A stretch of DNA of 64,000 nt from JAWXUU01 sp044426085 (GTDB taxonomy: Bacteria; Bacillota; Clostridia; Christensenellales; CAMQZB01), in NCBI GenBank assembly GCA_044426085.1, contig JAWXUU010000004.1, positions 62,001 to 126,000 on the forward strand, in the 5' to 3' direction. The notes beneath the pieces were generated by a model. It was not told the DNA's origin. It saw only the letters and a program-made list of their open reading frames with translations, and did not search any database. The stretch's first letter is position 1. The number at the start of each line of letters is the position of its first letter. Of this stretch, positions 41,693 through 49,764 are shown piece by piece. The position numbers and the translations under genes are program-made.

Positions 41693-42553
41693 CTACTGCT
41701 TTTTATATATTTTTACTTCTGCAAAGTTTTCATCAAGCACCTTTTCCACCGTGCCTTTGCCGAATTTTTCCGACAGTATCACATAGTTTTTGAATATGCC
41801 AGATTTGTATACTTCGCTGTTTTGATAATCTTGTTCGCATCTGCCGTGAAATGATGCATAAATTGCAATGCCCGCCATTCTCGCCTTTGCAAGAAGTGCG
41901 CTATCCAGCTGATAGAACATCTCGTCTATCATGATTGCGTGTGGGGAAAACAGCCTTATTGCAATTTCAAAGGATTTGTTCTTTTTGGAATTTTGCATGT
42001 GATCTACGTTTTCTAGGTTTTCCGCAAAATACGCAAACTCGCCACGCTCGTCACACAAAAACACCTTTTTGTTTTTGGGAAAAGACAACAAAATCTTCTT
42101 TAAAAACGTGGTTTTGCCCGCGCCGTACGGCGAAATGACAAGTGTGGAAGAAAGATTTTCCGCGACGTATTTCGCGTGTATGCAAGGTGTTATTTTCCCC
42201 TTGAACGGCAATCGCAATGCCAGCGAAGTGACGTTTGCAATGGAGGAAATTTCACCCGTTTGAAAATCGCAAACTCCGCAAATGCCTAGCCTTGCACCGT
42301 TTTTAGAAAGAAAACCATCCTTGATTTCGCATTCCTTTGAAAAAAATGAGCCGTTTGCAAAATTCAAAATCACCTCTTTTAAATCGCGTTTTTCAACGAT
42401 GATTTTTTTGCCTATGGGATTTATCACATCGCTGATTTCGCCACCGCATTCCATTTGCAAGGGTTTACCCAATCGAAAGCGGAGTTCTGTTATGCTTTTG
42501 CGTTCTATATGAGAAATGGCATTTGCCAGTTCTTGTCCAATTAAATTTTCCAT
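41693..42553 (-). CDS. spoIIIAA: Stage III sporulation ATPase AA
   Basis: SpoIIIAA is a secretion-type ATPase that powers the mother-cell to forespore channel. The 286 residues hold the Walker A loop ISPYGAGKTTFLKK near residue 142 and Walker B KVFLCDERGEF followed by IMIDEM. The ATG at 42553 gives the family N-terminus, but there is no recognisable ribosome site in the preceding 20 bases; a TATACT lies a few bases upstream. The message may therefore be leaderless or very short-leadered. Confidence 0.93.
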   Translation of the reverse strand: MENLIGQELANAISHIERKSITELRFRLGKPLQMECGGEISDVINPIGKKIIVEKRDLKEVILNFANGSFFSKECEIKDGFLSKNGARLGICGVCDFQTGEISSIANVTSLALRLPFKGKITPCIHAKYVAENLSSTLVISPYGAGKTTFLKKILLSFPKNKKVFLCDERGEFAYFAENLENVDHMQNSKKNKSFEIAIRLFSPHAIMIDEMFYQLDSALLAKARMAGIAIYASFHGRCEQDYQNSEVYKSGIFKNYVILSEKFGKGTVEKVLDENFAEVKIYKKQ

Positions 42554-42643
42554 ATTGCAGTATATTCACAGGGTGGAAATTTTAGAATATTATTTAAAAA
42601 TCAAATGTTTTTTATTGTTTTTTACGTTTTGTGTTTTATTTTG

Positions 42644-42672
42644 TTGATTTTTTAACATTTATTATATATAAT
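42644..42672 (+). promoter_or_regulatory. Promoter of serC-serA
   Basis: TTGATT and TATAAT, 17 bp apart, about 38 bases before the serC ATG; AAAGGAG is the ribosome site. Confidence 0.75.
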
Positions 42673-42710
42673 TAAATGTAAGAAAATATATTGTTTTAAA
42701 GGAGCTTAAA

Positions 42711-43790
42711 ATGAGAAAAGTTTACAATTTTTCAGCTGGTCCATCTATGCTTTTTGATGATGTTTTGAAAAAAGCGCAAAGCGAAATGCTTGATTATAAT
42801 GGCACTGGCATGAGTGTTATGGAAATGAGTCACAGAAGTGCACCTTATATGGAAATTTCCAAGAAAACTCAAGACCTTTTTAAAGAAGTATTGAATTTGC
42901 CAGAAGGTTATTCGGTATTGCTTTTGCAAGGTGGTGCGAGCATGCAGTTCGAAGCGGTTGCTTTGAATTTACTTAACTCGTCGAAAAAGGCTGACTATAT
43001 CGTTACGGGCAACTTTGCAAAAAAAGCTTTTTCTGAAGCTAAGAAATTTGGCGACGTTGTTTGCGTTGCTTCTTCTGCGGATAAAAACTTTACATACATT
43101 CCTGATGTTGACGCAATTGAATATCGCGATGATGCTGATTATCTTCACATCACTCTTAACAACACTATTTTTGGAACTACTTATTCTCACCTTCCAAAAA
43201 CAAAAGCTAAACTTGTTTGCGATATGTCTTCAAACATACTAAGCAAAGAAATGGATTTCTCTGCTTACGATTTGGTTTATGCTGGTGCACAAAAGAACAT
43301 TGGACCTGCGGGACTAACTGTTGTTATTGTTAAAGATGAAATTCTTGGAAATGCACAAGACATTTGCCCAACTATGCTTAATTATTCAATCCACAAGGAT
43401 AACGACAGCCTTTATAACACTCCACCTGCATATTCAATTTATATGGCTATGCTAACACTTGAACACATCGTGGAAATGGGTGGTATTAAAGCTATTCAAA
43501 AAATCAACGAATACAAAGCTGGTCTTTTATATGATTATATCGACGGTTGCGATTTTTATCAAAACCCTGTTGAAAAAGAATTCAGATCAATTATGAACGT
43601 GCCTTTCACAACTCCTAGCGCAGAACTTGACGCTAAGTTTGTTAAAGAAGCTAAAGTGGCGGGTCTTGAAGCGATTAAAGGTCACCGTTTGGTTGGCGGT
43701 ATGAGAGCTTCAATTTATAACGCTATGCCAGTTGAAGGTGTTGAAACACTTATTGCGTTCATGAAAAAATTTGCTAGCGAAAACGCTTAA
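42711..43790 (+). CDS. serC: Phosphoserine aminotransferase
   Basis: SerC transfers an amino group from glutamate to 3-phosphohydroxypyruvate in serine synthesis. The 359 residues hold the opening NFSAGPSMLFDDVLK, GGASMQFEAVALNLL near 67-81 and the PLP lysine in VYAGAQKNIGPAGL. It forms an operon with serA, 24 bases downstream. serB is not in the window. Confidence 0.95.
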   Translation: MRKVYNFSAGPSMLFDDVLKKAQSEMLDYNGTGMSVMEMSHRSAPYMEISKKTQDLFKEVLNLPEGYSVLLLQGGASMQFEAVALNLLNSSKKADYIVTGNFAKKAFSEAKKFGDVVCVASSADKNFTYIPDVDAIEYRDDADYLHITLNNTIFGTTYSHLPKTKAKLVCDMSSNILSKEMDFSAYDLVYAGAQKNIGPAGLTVVIVKDEILGNAQDICPTMLNYSIHKDNDSLYNTPPAYSIYMAMLTLEHIVEMGGIKAIQKINEYKAGLLYDYIDGCDFYQNPVEKEFRSIMNVPFTTPSAELDAKFVKEAKVAGLEAIKGHRLVGGMRASIYNAMPVEGVETLIAFMKKFASENA

Positions 43791-43814
43791 AAAACGCTTA
43801 AAAAGGGATAAGAA

Positions 43815-44975
43815 ATGAAAAAAATACTAAAACTTAATGAAATTAGCCCCGTTGCTAATTCAATCTTCACAGATTATGAATACACAAAAGACGTTGCAGA
43901 CCCATGTGGTATTATGCTCCGCTCTTTCAAAATGCACGATTATGCAATTCCTGAATCTCTTCTTGCTGTTGCAAGAGCGGGCGCGGGAACAAACAATATT
44001 CCAATCGATGTTTGCTCTGAAAAAGGTATCGTTGTTTTCAACACTCCTGGCGCAAACGCAAACGCTGTTAAGGAACTTGCAATTTGCGGTCTTTTGCTTT
44101 CTTCAAGAAAAGTTGTTCAAAGCTACGCTTGGGCTTGCGGTCAAAAGGAAGTTGGCGCGGATGTTCCTAAACTAGTTGAAAAGGAAAAATCAAAATTCGG
44201 CGGACCTGAAATCATCGGCAAAAAACTCGGCGTTGTTGGGCTTGGTGCTATTGGCGCTATGGTTGCGAACGCTTGCGCTGATCTTGGCATGCAAGTTTTT
44301 GGTTACGACCCATATATCTCGATTGATTCTGCTTGGGGACTTTCTAAACAAATCAAGCATGTAACTGATTTCAATGAATTGATTTCTTCTTGCGATTATA
44401 TCACTCTTCATGTGCCACTCGTTTCTGGAACAAAAGAATGCATCAATAAAGAAAGTATTTCAAAAATGAAAAACGGCGTGAGAGTTATTAACTTCTCTCG
44501 TGGCGAACTTGTTGATAACGCTGCTATGGTTGAAGCTTGCGAAAGCGGAAAAGTTGCTTGTTATGTGACTGACTTCCCAACTGCTGAACTTATTGGATAC
44601 GACAACATTGTCACATTGCCTCACCTTGGCGCTTCAACACCAGAAGCGGAAGATAACTGTGCGGTTCTTGCGGGCAAACAACTTGTTGACTATATCGAAA
44701 ATGGTAACATCAAAAACTCTGTTAACTTCCCTGCTGTTTCTATGGCGAGAAGTGGCGATGTGAGAGTTGCTGTTGTGCACAAAAACGTTAAAAACATCCT
44801 TTCAAGTCTCACTTCAATCATTTCTGAACTTGGACTTAACATTGCAAACATGGCAAACGCTTCTTCTGGCGATTATGCTTATTCACTTTTCGATTTGGAT
44901 GGCGATTTGGCTTCTAGCGATATCGCAAAATTCGCCCAAGTTGAAGGCGTTGTGAAAGCGAGAGTGTTGAGATAA
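43815..44975 (+). CDS. serA: D-3-phosphoglycerate dehydrogenase, short form
   Basis: SerA oxidises 3-phosphoglycerate, the first step of serine synthesis. The 386 residues show the NAD motif GVVGLGAIGAMVANA near 145, the catalytic Arg (NFSRGELVD), and the Glu and His (LPHLGASTPEAEDN). A C-terminal ACT domain covers the last ~75 residues, the likely serine feedback site. It is the short type without the extra ASB domain. Confidence 0.95.
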   Translation: MKKILKLNEISPVANSIFTDYEYTKDVADPCGIMLRSFKMHDYAIPESLLAVARAGAGTNNIPIDVCSEKGIVVFNTPGANANAVKELAICGLLLSSRKVVQSYAWACGQKEVGADVPKLVEKEKSKFGGPEIIGKKLGVVGLGAIGAMVANACADLGMQVFGYDPYISIDSAWGLSKQIKHVTDFNELISSCDYITLHVPLVSGTKECINKESISKMKNGVRVINFSRGELVDNAAMVEACESGKVACYVTDFPTAELIGYDNIVTLPHLGASTPEAEDNCAVLAGKQLVDYIENGNIKNSVNFPAVSMARSGDVRVAVVHKNVKNILSSLTSIISELGLNIANMANASSGDYAYSLFDLDGDLASSDIAKFAQVEGVVKARVLR

Positions 44976-45013
44976 GTGATAATTTAAAATTTTAAATTAT
45001 CTTAAAATGAAAA

Positions 45014-45050
45014 AAAGAAAAACGCAGGAAATTTCTTCCTGCGTTTTTGT
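45014..45050. terminator. Bidirectional terminator after serA
   Basis: AAAAACGCAGGAA pairs with TTCCTGCGTTTTT around a 4-base loop. Confidence 0.92.
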
Positions 45051-45072
45051 GATTTTGTTTGTTGTTTTTTTG

Positions 45073-45375
45073 TCATTTTGTTTCTGATTTTGTATCTTCT
45101 TTTGTATCTTCTTTTGTTGCTTCTGTTTTCACTGCTTTTGGTTTTGGTTTTCTTGTTTGTGGTTTAGGCGTTGTTGGTTTTTGTTCTTTTTCAACTTCCT
45201 TGGTTTTATCTTTTATTTCTTCAGTTTTACTTTCAACTTCGTTCTTTGCATTTGCAAGTTTTTGGTTGGCAAAATCTTTGCTTGCAGACGCGAGCTCGCG
45301 AGCACTTTTGCTGTATGCCATAATCACCGTGCCCGTTGCAATGCCAAGTGCAAGACCTATAATAAATTTTTGCAT
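45073..45375 (-). CDS. Small YtxH-like membrane-anchored protein
   Basis: A 100-residue protein: one N-terminal hydrophobic segment (IIGLALGIATGTVIMAYS), a helical middle and a Lys/Pro/Thr/Glu-rich tail with KPTTPKPQTRKPKPKAV. This resembles YtxH/gas-vesicle-type short proteins of Firmicutes. The function is unknown. AGGAGG precedes the ATG. It lies after the eroded element E and is not clearly co-transcribed with iscU. Confidence 0.7.
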   Translation of the reverse strand: MQKFIIGLALGIATGTVIMAYSKSARELASASKDFANQKLANAKNEVESKTEEIKDKTKEVEKEQKPTTPKPQTRKPKPKAVKTEATKEDTKEDTKSETK

Positions 45376-45425
45376 ATAACACCTCCTTTATAATAGAATG
45401 TGCAAAACACAAAATTTTATTTAAA

Positions 45426-45532
45426 AACCACCATAAAAATAGAATGCACAAAGCTTCGCCTTGTGCATTACCAAATGTTTTCATTTTGACTTTTTCATTT
45501 TGACTTATAAAAAATCCTTTGAATTTTTTATA
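45426..45532 (-). repeat. Eroded half copy E of the heptamer-capped foldback element
   Basis: From the iscU side: a junction hairpin (TATAAAAAAT, 7-base loop, ATTTTTTATA; 45506-45532) holding the iscU TAA stop; four or so 7-bp units (AAGTCAA and AATGAAA alternating); TTGGTAA; and a hairpin TGCAC...GTGCA (45445-45467). The other half is missing except perhaps a TACCACC-like scrap at 45426. The order matches the left halves of A-D. Confidence 0.7.
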
Positions 45533-45893
45533 GCTTTGCTTTATAATCTGCGATTGCTTCTTTGATTGCTTCTTCGGCAAGCACAGAGCAATGGATTTTT
45601 TGTGGTGGTAGACCTTCCAAAATTTCAACAACTCTTGCGTTTGTGATTTTTTCTGCTTCTTCAACAGTCATACCAATAATAAGGTCTGTTGCTGTTGAGC
45701 TTGTTGCAACTGCTGCTGCACAACCGAAAGTTTTGAATTTTGCATCTTTGATGATACCGTCTTCAATTTTCAAGCTGATACGCATGATATCTCCGCAAGC
45801 TGCGTTGCCAACTTGTCCCACGCCATCGGCGTTTTCTATTTCTCCCACGTTTTGTGGATTTTGGAATGCAGTTAAAACTTTTTCGTTATACAT
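45528..45893 (-). CDS. iscU: Iron-sulfur cluster scaffold IscU/NifU
   Basis: IscU is the scaffold on which Fe-S clusters are built from IscS sulfur. The 121 residues keep three cysteines: NAACGD, KTFGCAAA and KIHCSVLAEE. It overlaps iscS by 8 bases. The last codons and the stop lie in the junction hairpin of repeat E. Confidence 0.95.
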   Translation of the reverse strand: MYNEKVLTAFQNPQNVGEIENADGVGQVGNAACGDIMRISLKIEDGIIKDAKFKTFGCAAAVATSSTATDLIIGMTVEEAEKITNARVVEILEGLPPQKIHCSVLAEEAIKEAIADYKAKL

Positions 45894-47064
45894 ATTGAGT
45901 TTCTCCTTCTTTTTCGGAAAATAGTGGTGACATTTCTCTTAGTTTTTTCACGATTTCCTTCACTTTTTCCACTGTTGTATCAAGTTCTTCTTTTGTTGTT
46001 TTTTCGCCGAGCGTGAATCGAACACTGCCATGAGCCGTGCCCACTGGAACTTTCATGCTTAGAAGCACATATGATGATTCCAATGTTCCTGAAGAGCAAG
46101 CAGAGCCCGTTGAAACTGCTATGCCAGCAAGGTCAAGAAGCATAAGGATTGATTCACCTTCGATATATTCAAACGAAATGTTCAAGTTGTTTGGCAACCT
46201 TTTATCCATACCGCCGTTGATTCTTATATATGGCACTTCGTTTTTGATTCTTGTTGCAAGATAGTCGCGCAAATTTGAAAGTCTTGCGTTTTCTTGTTCT
46301 AGGTTAGCGTTTGCGATTTCAAGCGCTTTTGCCATGCCAACAATCAGCGGTGTTGCTGATGTGCCCGCACGCATTCCACGTTCTTGATGTCCGCCAGTTA
46401 CAAACTTGCCAATTCCAAGCCCGTTTCTGATATAAAGCACGCCGATACCTTTTGGTCCATAAAATTTGTGACCTGACATTGAAAGCATATCGATACCCAT
46501 TTCTTTCACGTTGAATTTTATCGCACCCATTGCTTGAACTGCGTCTGTGTGGAATGGGATTCTTCTTGATTTTGCAATCTTGGCGATTTCTTCAAAAGGT
46601 TGGATTGTTCCAACTTCGTTGTTCGCCGACATAATAGAAATCAAGATTGTGTTTTCTTTTATGTTTTTTTCCACTTCTGCAGGATCGACATATCCATCTT
46701 CAGAAACGCCAACAAAAGTTACTTCGAAGCCTTGTTTTTGCAAGTCTTCTGCGGTTTCTTTGATTGCGGGATGTTCGATACAGCTTGTGATGATGTGGCC
46801 ACTGCCCTTTCTTTTTGCGATACCGCGAAGTGCCCAGTTGTCTGATTCGCTTCCGCCCGCTGTGAAATATATTTCACTTGGCAATGCGCCAATTTCTTTT
46901 GCGATTGTTTCCCTTGCTTTTGAAAGGCCAACAGCGCCGTCCCTTCCAAAGGAGTGCATGCTTGATGCGTTGCCAAACACATCGGTGAAATATTTTGCCA
47001 TTTCTTCCATAACCGCAGGTTTCACATATGTTGTTGCGGCGTGGTCGAGATATATTTTGTTCAT
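45886..47064 (-). CDS. iscS: Cysteine desulfurase
   Basis: A PLP enzyme that takes sulfur from cysteine and passes it to IscU. The 392 residues show MNKIYLDHAATT, the PLP lysine in MSMSGHKFYGPKGIG near 206 and the mobile Cys loop VSTGSACSSGTLE near 326. It lies between rrf2 and iscU, so the three form one operon. Confidence 0.95.
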   Translation of the reverse strand: MNKIYLDHAATTYVKPAVMEEMAKYFTDVFGNASSMHSFGRDGAVGLSKARETIAKEIGALPSEIYFTAGGSESDNWALRGIAKRKGSGHIITSCIEHPAIKETAEDLQKQGFEVTFVGVSEDGYVDPAEVEKNIKENTILISIMSANNEVGTIQPFEEIAKIAKSRRIPFHTDAVQAMGAIKFNVKEMGIDMLSMSGHKFYGPKGIGVLYIRNGLGIGKFVTGGHQERGMRAGTSATPLIVGMAKALEIANANLEQENARLSNLRDYLATRIKNEVPYIRINGGMDKRLPNNLNISFEYIEGESILMLLDLAGIAVSTGSACSSGTLESSYVLLSMKVPVGTAHGSVRFTLGEKTTKEELDTTVEKVKEIVKKLREMSPLFSEKEGETQYV

Positions 47065-47113
47065 GTTTATTCCTTTCGCTTTCCTTATGAAAAGCTGTTT
47101 TTTCTTATAGTTA

Positions 47114-47497
47114 TTATACCATTTGGTCTAGCGTGATTTGGTCGAGAGTTTCGTTGATTGCGATATAAACCTTTTCCCACACGTCTTTTGTTGGACAATT
47201 TTTTTGGCATGGGGCTTCACCCACACATTCAACGATTTGCAAGTTATCTTCAAGCACGCGCAAAACTTCCCCAACTGTTATTTCTTTCGGCTTTCTTGCA
47301 AGTTGATAACCACCTTGAACTCCCCTTGTTGTTTGGATTATGTCGGCTTTTTTCAAAAGTCGCATAAGCTGTTCCAAATAGTCCTGAGAAATTCCAAGAT
47401 CCGCAGAAATTCTTGTTATTGGCAAGATTTCGTCGGAGTTTTTTGCAAGATAATGAACCGCTTTCAGACCGTATCTTGACTTGGTTGAAATCTTCAT
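47114..47497 (-). CDS. Rrf2-family regulator (IscR-like)
   Basis: A 127-residue winged-helix regulator, starting MKISTKSRYGLKAVHYLA. Three cysteines (VECVGEAPCQKNC, residues ~93-103) match the Fe-S-binding spacing of IscR-type members, so it probably senses Fe-S status and represses this operon. A CymR-like role is less likely because CymR lacks these cysteines. AAAGGA precedes the ATG. Confidence 0.9.
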   Translation of the reverse strand: MKISTKSRYGLKAVHYLAKNSDEILPITRISADLGISQDYLEQLMRLLKKADIIQTTRGVQGGYQLARKPKEITVGEVLRVLEDNLQIVECVGEAPCQKNCPTKDVWEKVYIAINETLDQITLDQMV

Positions 47498-47546
47498 ATA
47501 ATCTTCCTTTGAAAAGCCGAGTAATTTAGTCGCCTTTTCATATACA

Positions 47547-47574
47547 ATTATATTCTTTTGAAAAATTTTGTCAA
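47547..47574 (-). promoter_or_regulatory. Promoter of rrf2-iscS-iscU
   Basis: TTGACA and TATAAT on the minus strand, 16 bp apart. The leader then has GGCGACTAAATTACTCGG, a possible operator, though it matches no site I can name firmly. Confidence 0.7.
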
Positions 47575-47626
47575 GTATTTTCGTTGGTTTCCTACAAAAT
47601 ATATTTGCGACATTGAATATTTTTTA

Positions 47627-48052
47627 TTATTTTTTAGTTTCTTTCAGTTCGCCCTTTGTTGGAGTTATTTTGCCGACTTTTTTAAGACGTTTTATATCTT
47701 GTTTTTTTGTGTGTGGTTTGAAGATTATCGCATTCAGATATCCAAAAAAAATCGCAGAAGAAAGACCAAACGCCGCAGCTTTCACACCGCCAGAAATTGC
47801 ACCAACTATCCCTTCTGCACTGCCTTTTATTGCTCCCGATGCAAGCAGAGAACCAAATCCCGAAATGGGCACTGTTGCACCCGCGCCCGCAAAGTCGATA
47901 AGTGGCTGATATGCGCCAATTGCTTCAAGGATTATCCCCGCGAGAAGGAATGTCACAAGGATTCTTGCTGATGTCATTTTTGTGAGATTTATTAGTATTT
48001 GACCTATAACGCATATAAGTCCACCCACGATAAAGGCTTTTATAAATATCAT
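47627..48052 (-). CDS. spoVAE: Stage V sporulation protein AE
   Basis: SpoVAE is a membrane protein of the dipicolinic-acid channel of spores. The 141 residues have about four hydrophobic helices and FAGAGATVPISGFGSLLASG, the family signature shared with SpoVAC. A Lys-rich tail ends it. The ATG at 48052 with AAGGGGG upstream is preferred to a TTG at 48070. It overlaps spoVAD by 4 bases. Confidence 0.92.
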   Translation of the reverse strand: MIFIKAFIVGGLICVIGQILINLTKMTSARILVTFLLAGIILEAIGAYQPLIDFAGAGATVPISGFGSLLASGAIKGSAEGIVGAISGGVKAAAFGLSSAIFFGYLNAIIFKPHTKKQDIKRLKKVGKITPTKGELKETKK

Positions 48053-49065
48053 GTTTCCCCCTTTTCGCAAGTGATTTCCACGAGATGTGATATTGCTGGT
48101 ATTGTTTCACCTTGCATTGATGAAGTTGTCGACAGCAATGCACCCGTTGCCAAAAACAGCATTTTTTTGATGCGTTTTTGCATTAATTTTTTATAGATAT
48201 ACGAATTGAAAACCGATGCCGAGCAACCTGCTCCGCTTCCGCCTTGAAATTTTGCGGTGTCCTTTGGATATATCAGTGCACCGCAGTCGCGATGATTTTT
48301 CGTGATGTCGATTTTCCTATCGAGAAGCAAATCACACAAGATTTCACTGCCGAGATAGCCAAGATCACCCGTGAGAATCATGTCGTAGCTTTTGGGGTCT
48401 TCATTTGTGTCGGCGAAAAAGGCTTGGAGCGTATCGGCGGCGGCGGGTGCCATTGCAGAGCCCATGTTGTTGACGTCCGTCACGCCAAAATCCACGACTT
48501 TGCCAAAGGTGGCACGAGTTATTTGCGGACCTTTGCCTTCATTTGAAATCACACTGCAACCCGCACCTGTGACTGTCCATTGTGACACCGTGGGACGTTG
48601 GCAACCTTGTTCAAGCGGGGTGCGATATTGCCTTTCCGCTGAAGAAAAGTGGCTGACCGTTCCGCAAGCGACTGTGCTGGCATAGCCACCGTCAACCGCC
48701 ATGCAACCAACTGCTAAACTCTCGCTCATTGTGGAGCATGCAGAATAGACGCCGAGAAGCGGAATTTGCGTTTCGCGGGCGGAAAATGTTGTTGAAATTA
48801 TTTGATTTAGCAAGTCTCCACCAATTAGAAGTTCGACGTTTTTATCTTTTACTTGCTTTGCGGAAATTGCACCGTCGATGACTTTTGTTAGCATTTTTCG
48901 TTCGGCTTTTTCATATGTTTTTTGGTTCATTGTGTCGTCTTGCACTTTGTTCACGAAGTATTTTTGCAGTGGTCCGTTATATTCTTCAGGACCGACAAGT
49001 GAACATGCGGATATTATTTTTGGTTTTGTTGGGAATATTATTGTTCTTTCACCTTGTTTTTTCAT
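48049..49065 (-). CDS. spoVAD: Stage V sporulation protein AD
   Basis: SpoVAD has a thiolase-like fold and binds dipicolinic acid for uptake into the spore. The 338 residues contain the family blocks VYSACSTMSESL near 105 and VTGAGCSVI near 167, and DLGYLGSEIL near 232. It is soluble and peripheral to the SpoVAC/AE membrane proteins. Confidence 0.94.
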   Translation of the reverse strand: MKKQGERTIIFPTKPKIISACSLVGPEEYNGPLQKYFVNKVQDDTMNQKTYEKAERKMLTKVIDGAISAKQVKDKNVELLIGGDLLNQIISTTFSARETQIPLLGVYSACSTMSESLAVGCMAVDGGYASTVACGTVSHFSSAERQYRTPLEQGCQRPTVSQWTVTGAGCSVISNEGKGPQITRATFGKVVDFGVTDVNNMGSAMAPAAADTLQAFFADTNEDPKSYDMILTGDLGYLGSEILCDLLLDRKIDITKNHRDCGALIYPKDTAKFQGGSGAGCSASVFNSYIYKKLMQKRIKKMLFLATGALLSTTSSMQGETIPAISHLVEITCEKGET

Positions 49066-49091
49066 GCCATACCTCCCTTGCCTTGTCTCAA

Positions 49092-49538
49092 TTACAACCC
49101 GAAAGTCATATATATAAGACCCACAACAGAGCTTGCAACAACGCCATAAACTATTATTGGTCCTGAAATGATGAACATTTTTGCGGCTAGGCCATATATC
49201 ATGCCTTCCGATTTGAATTCTAGCGCCGGCGACACGATTGAGTTGGCAAAGCCTGTTATTGGCACCATACTGCCCGCCCCCGCAAACGCGCCAAGGCGGT
49301 CGTAAAGCCCAACACCGGTGAAAGTTGCGCCGAGAAAAATCATGAACCCCGACACCACTGCGGAAACTTCATCTTCAGATAGTTGCCAAAATTCGTATTC
49401 CACAAATTCGCGTGCAATTTGACCGATTGTGCAGATTCCACCACCTACCAAAAATGCCCAAATAAGGGTTTTCCATTCGTTTGTTCTCGGCGTTTTTGAA
49501 GATACATATTCAAGATAGTTGTTTTGCGATATCTTCAT
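49092..49538 (-). CDS. spoVAC: Stage V sporulation protein AC
   Basis: SpoVAC is a mechanosensitive-type membrane protein for dipicolinic acid movement. The 148 residues have about four hydrophobic segments and FAGAGSMVPITGFANSIVS. The ATG at 49538 with GAAGGTGG upstream is chosen over a TTG at 49589. It heads the spoVAC-AD-AE operon, a common clostridial trio; a forespore sigma-G promoter was not clear. Confidence 0.92.
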   Translation of the reverse strand: MKISQNNYLEYVSSKTPRTNEWKTLIWAFLVGGGICTIGQIAREFVEYEFWQLSEDEVSAVVSGFMIFLGATFTGVGLYDRLGAFAGAGSMVPITGFANSIVSPALEFKSEGMIYGLAAKMFIISGPIIVYGVVASSVVGLIYMTFGL

Positions 49539-49636
49539 TGCTCTTCCACCTTCAAAAAAGTCGGAGTGCGTTGCTCCCTTTCGCAACAATCGCGGATTTC
49601 ACTGGATACAACAGTTTTTATCTTACTTTTTTGCAT

Positions 49637-49680
49637 AAAAAAACCACCCTTTTTGTTTTATTATAAACAAAAAAGGGTGG
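49637..49680 (-). terminator. Terminator after glyA
   Basis: On the minus strand CCACCCTTTTTTGTTT pairs with AAACAAAAAGGGTGG, followed by seven Ts. Confidence 0.88.
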
Positions 49681-49764
49681 AACTATACAATGCCTAGCAA
49701 TACTCTTATATTTAAAATTTCTACCGAGTTCGCAAAGCGAAGCCTGTTTTTAATTAATTTCTCA

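Noticed and set aside
49700..49760. A further foldback element after glyA
   Set aside because: TTCGCAAAGCGAA and one TTTTTAATT are suggestive but there is no array and no TACCACA box; kept only as a possible trace.
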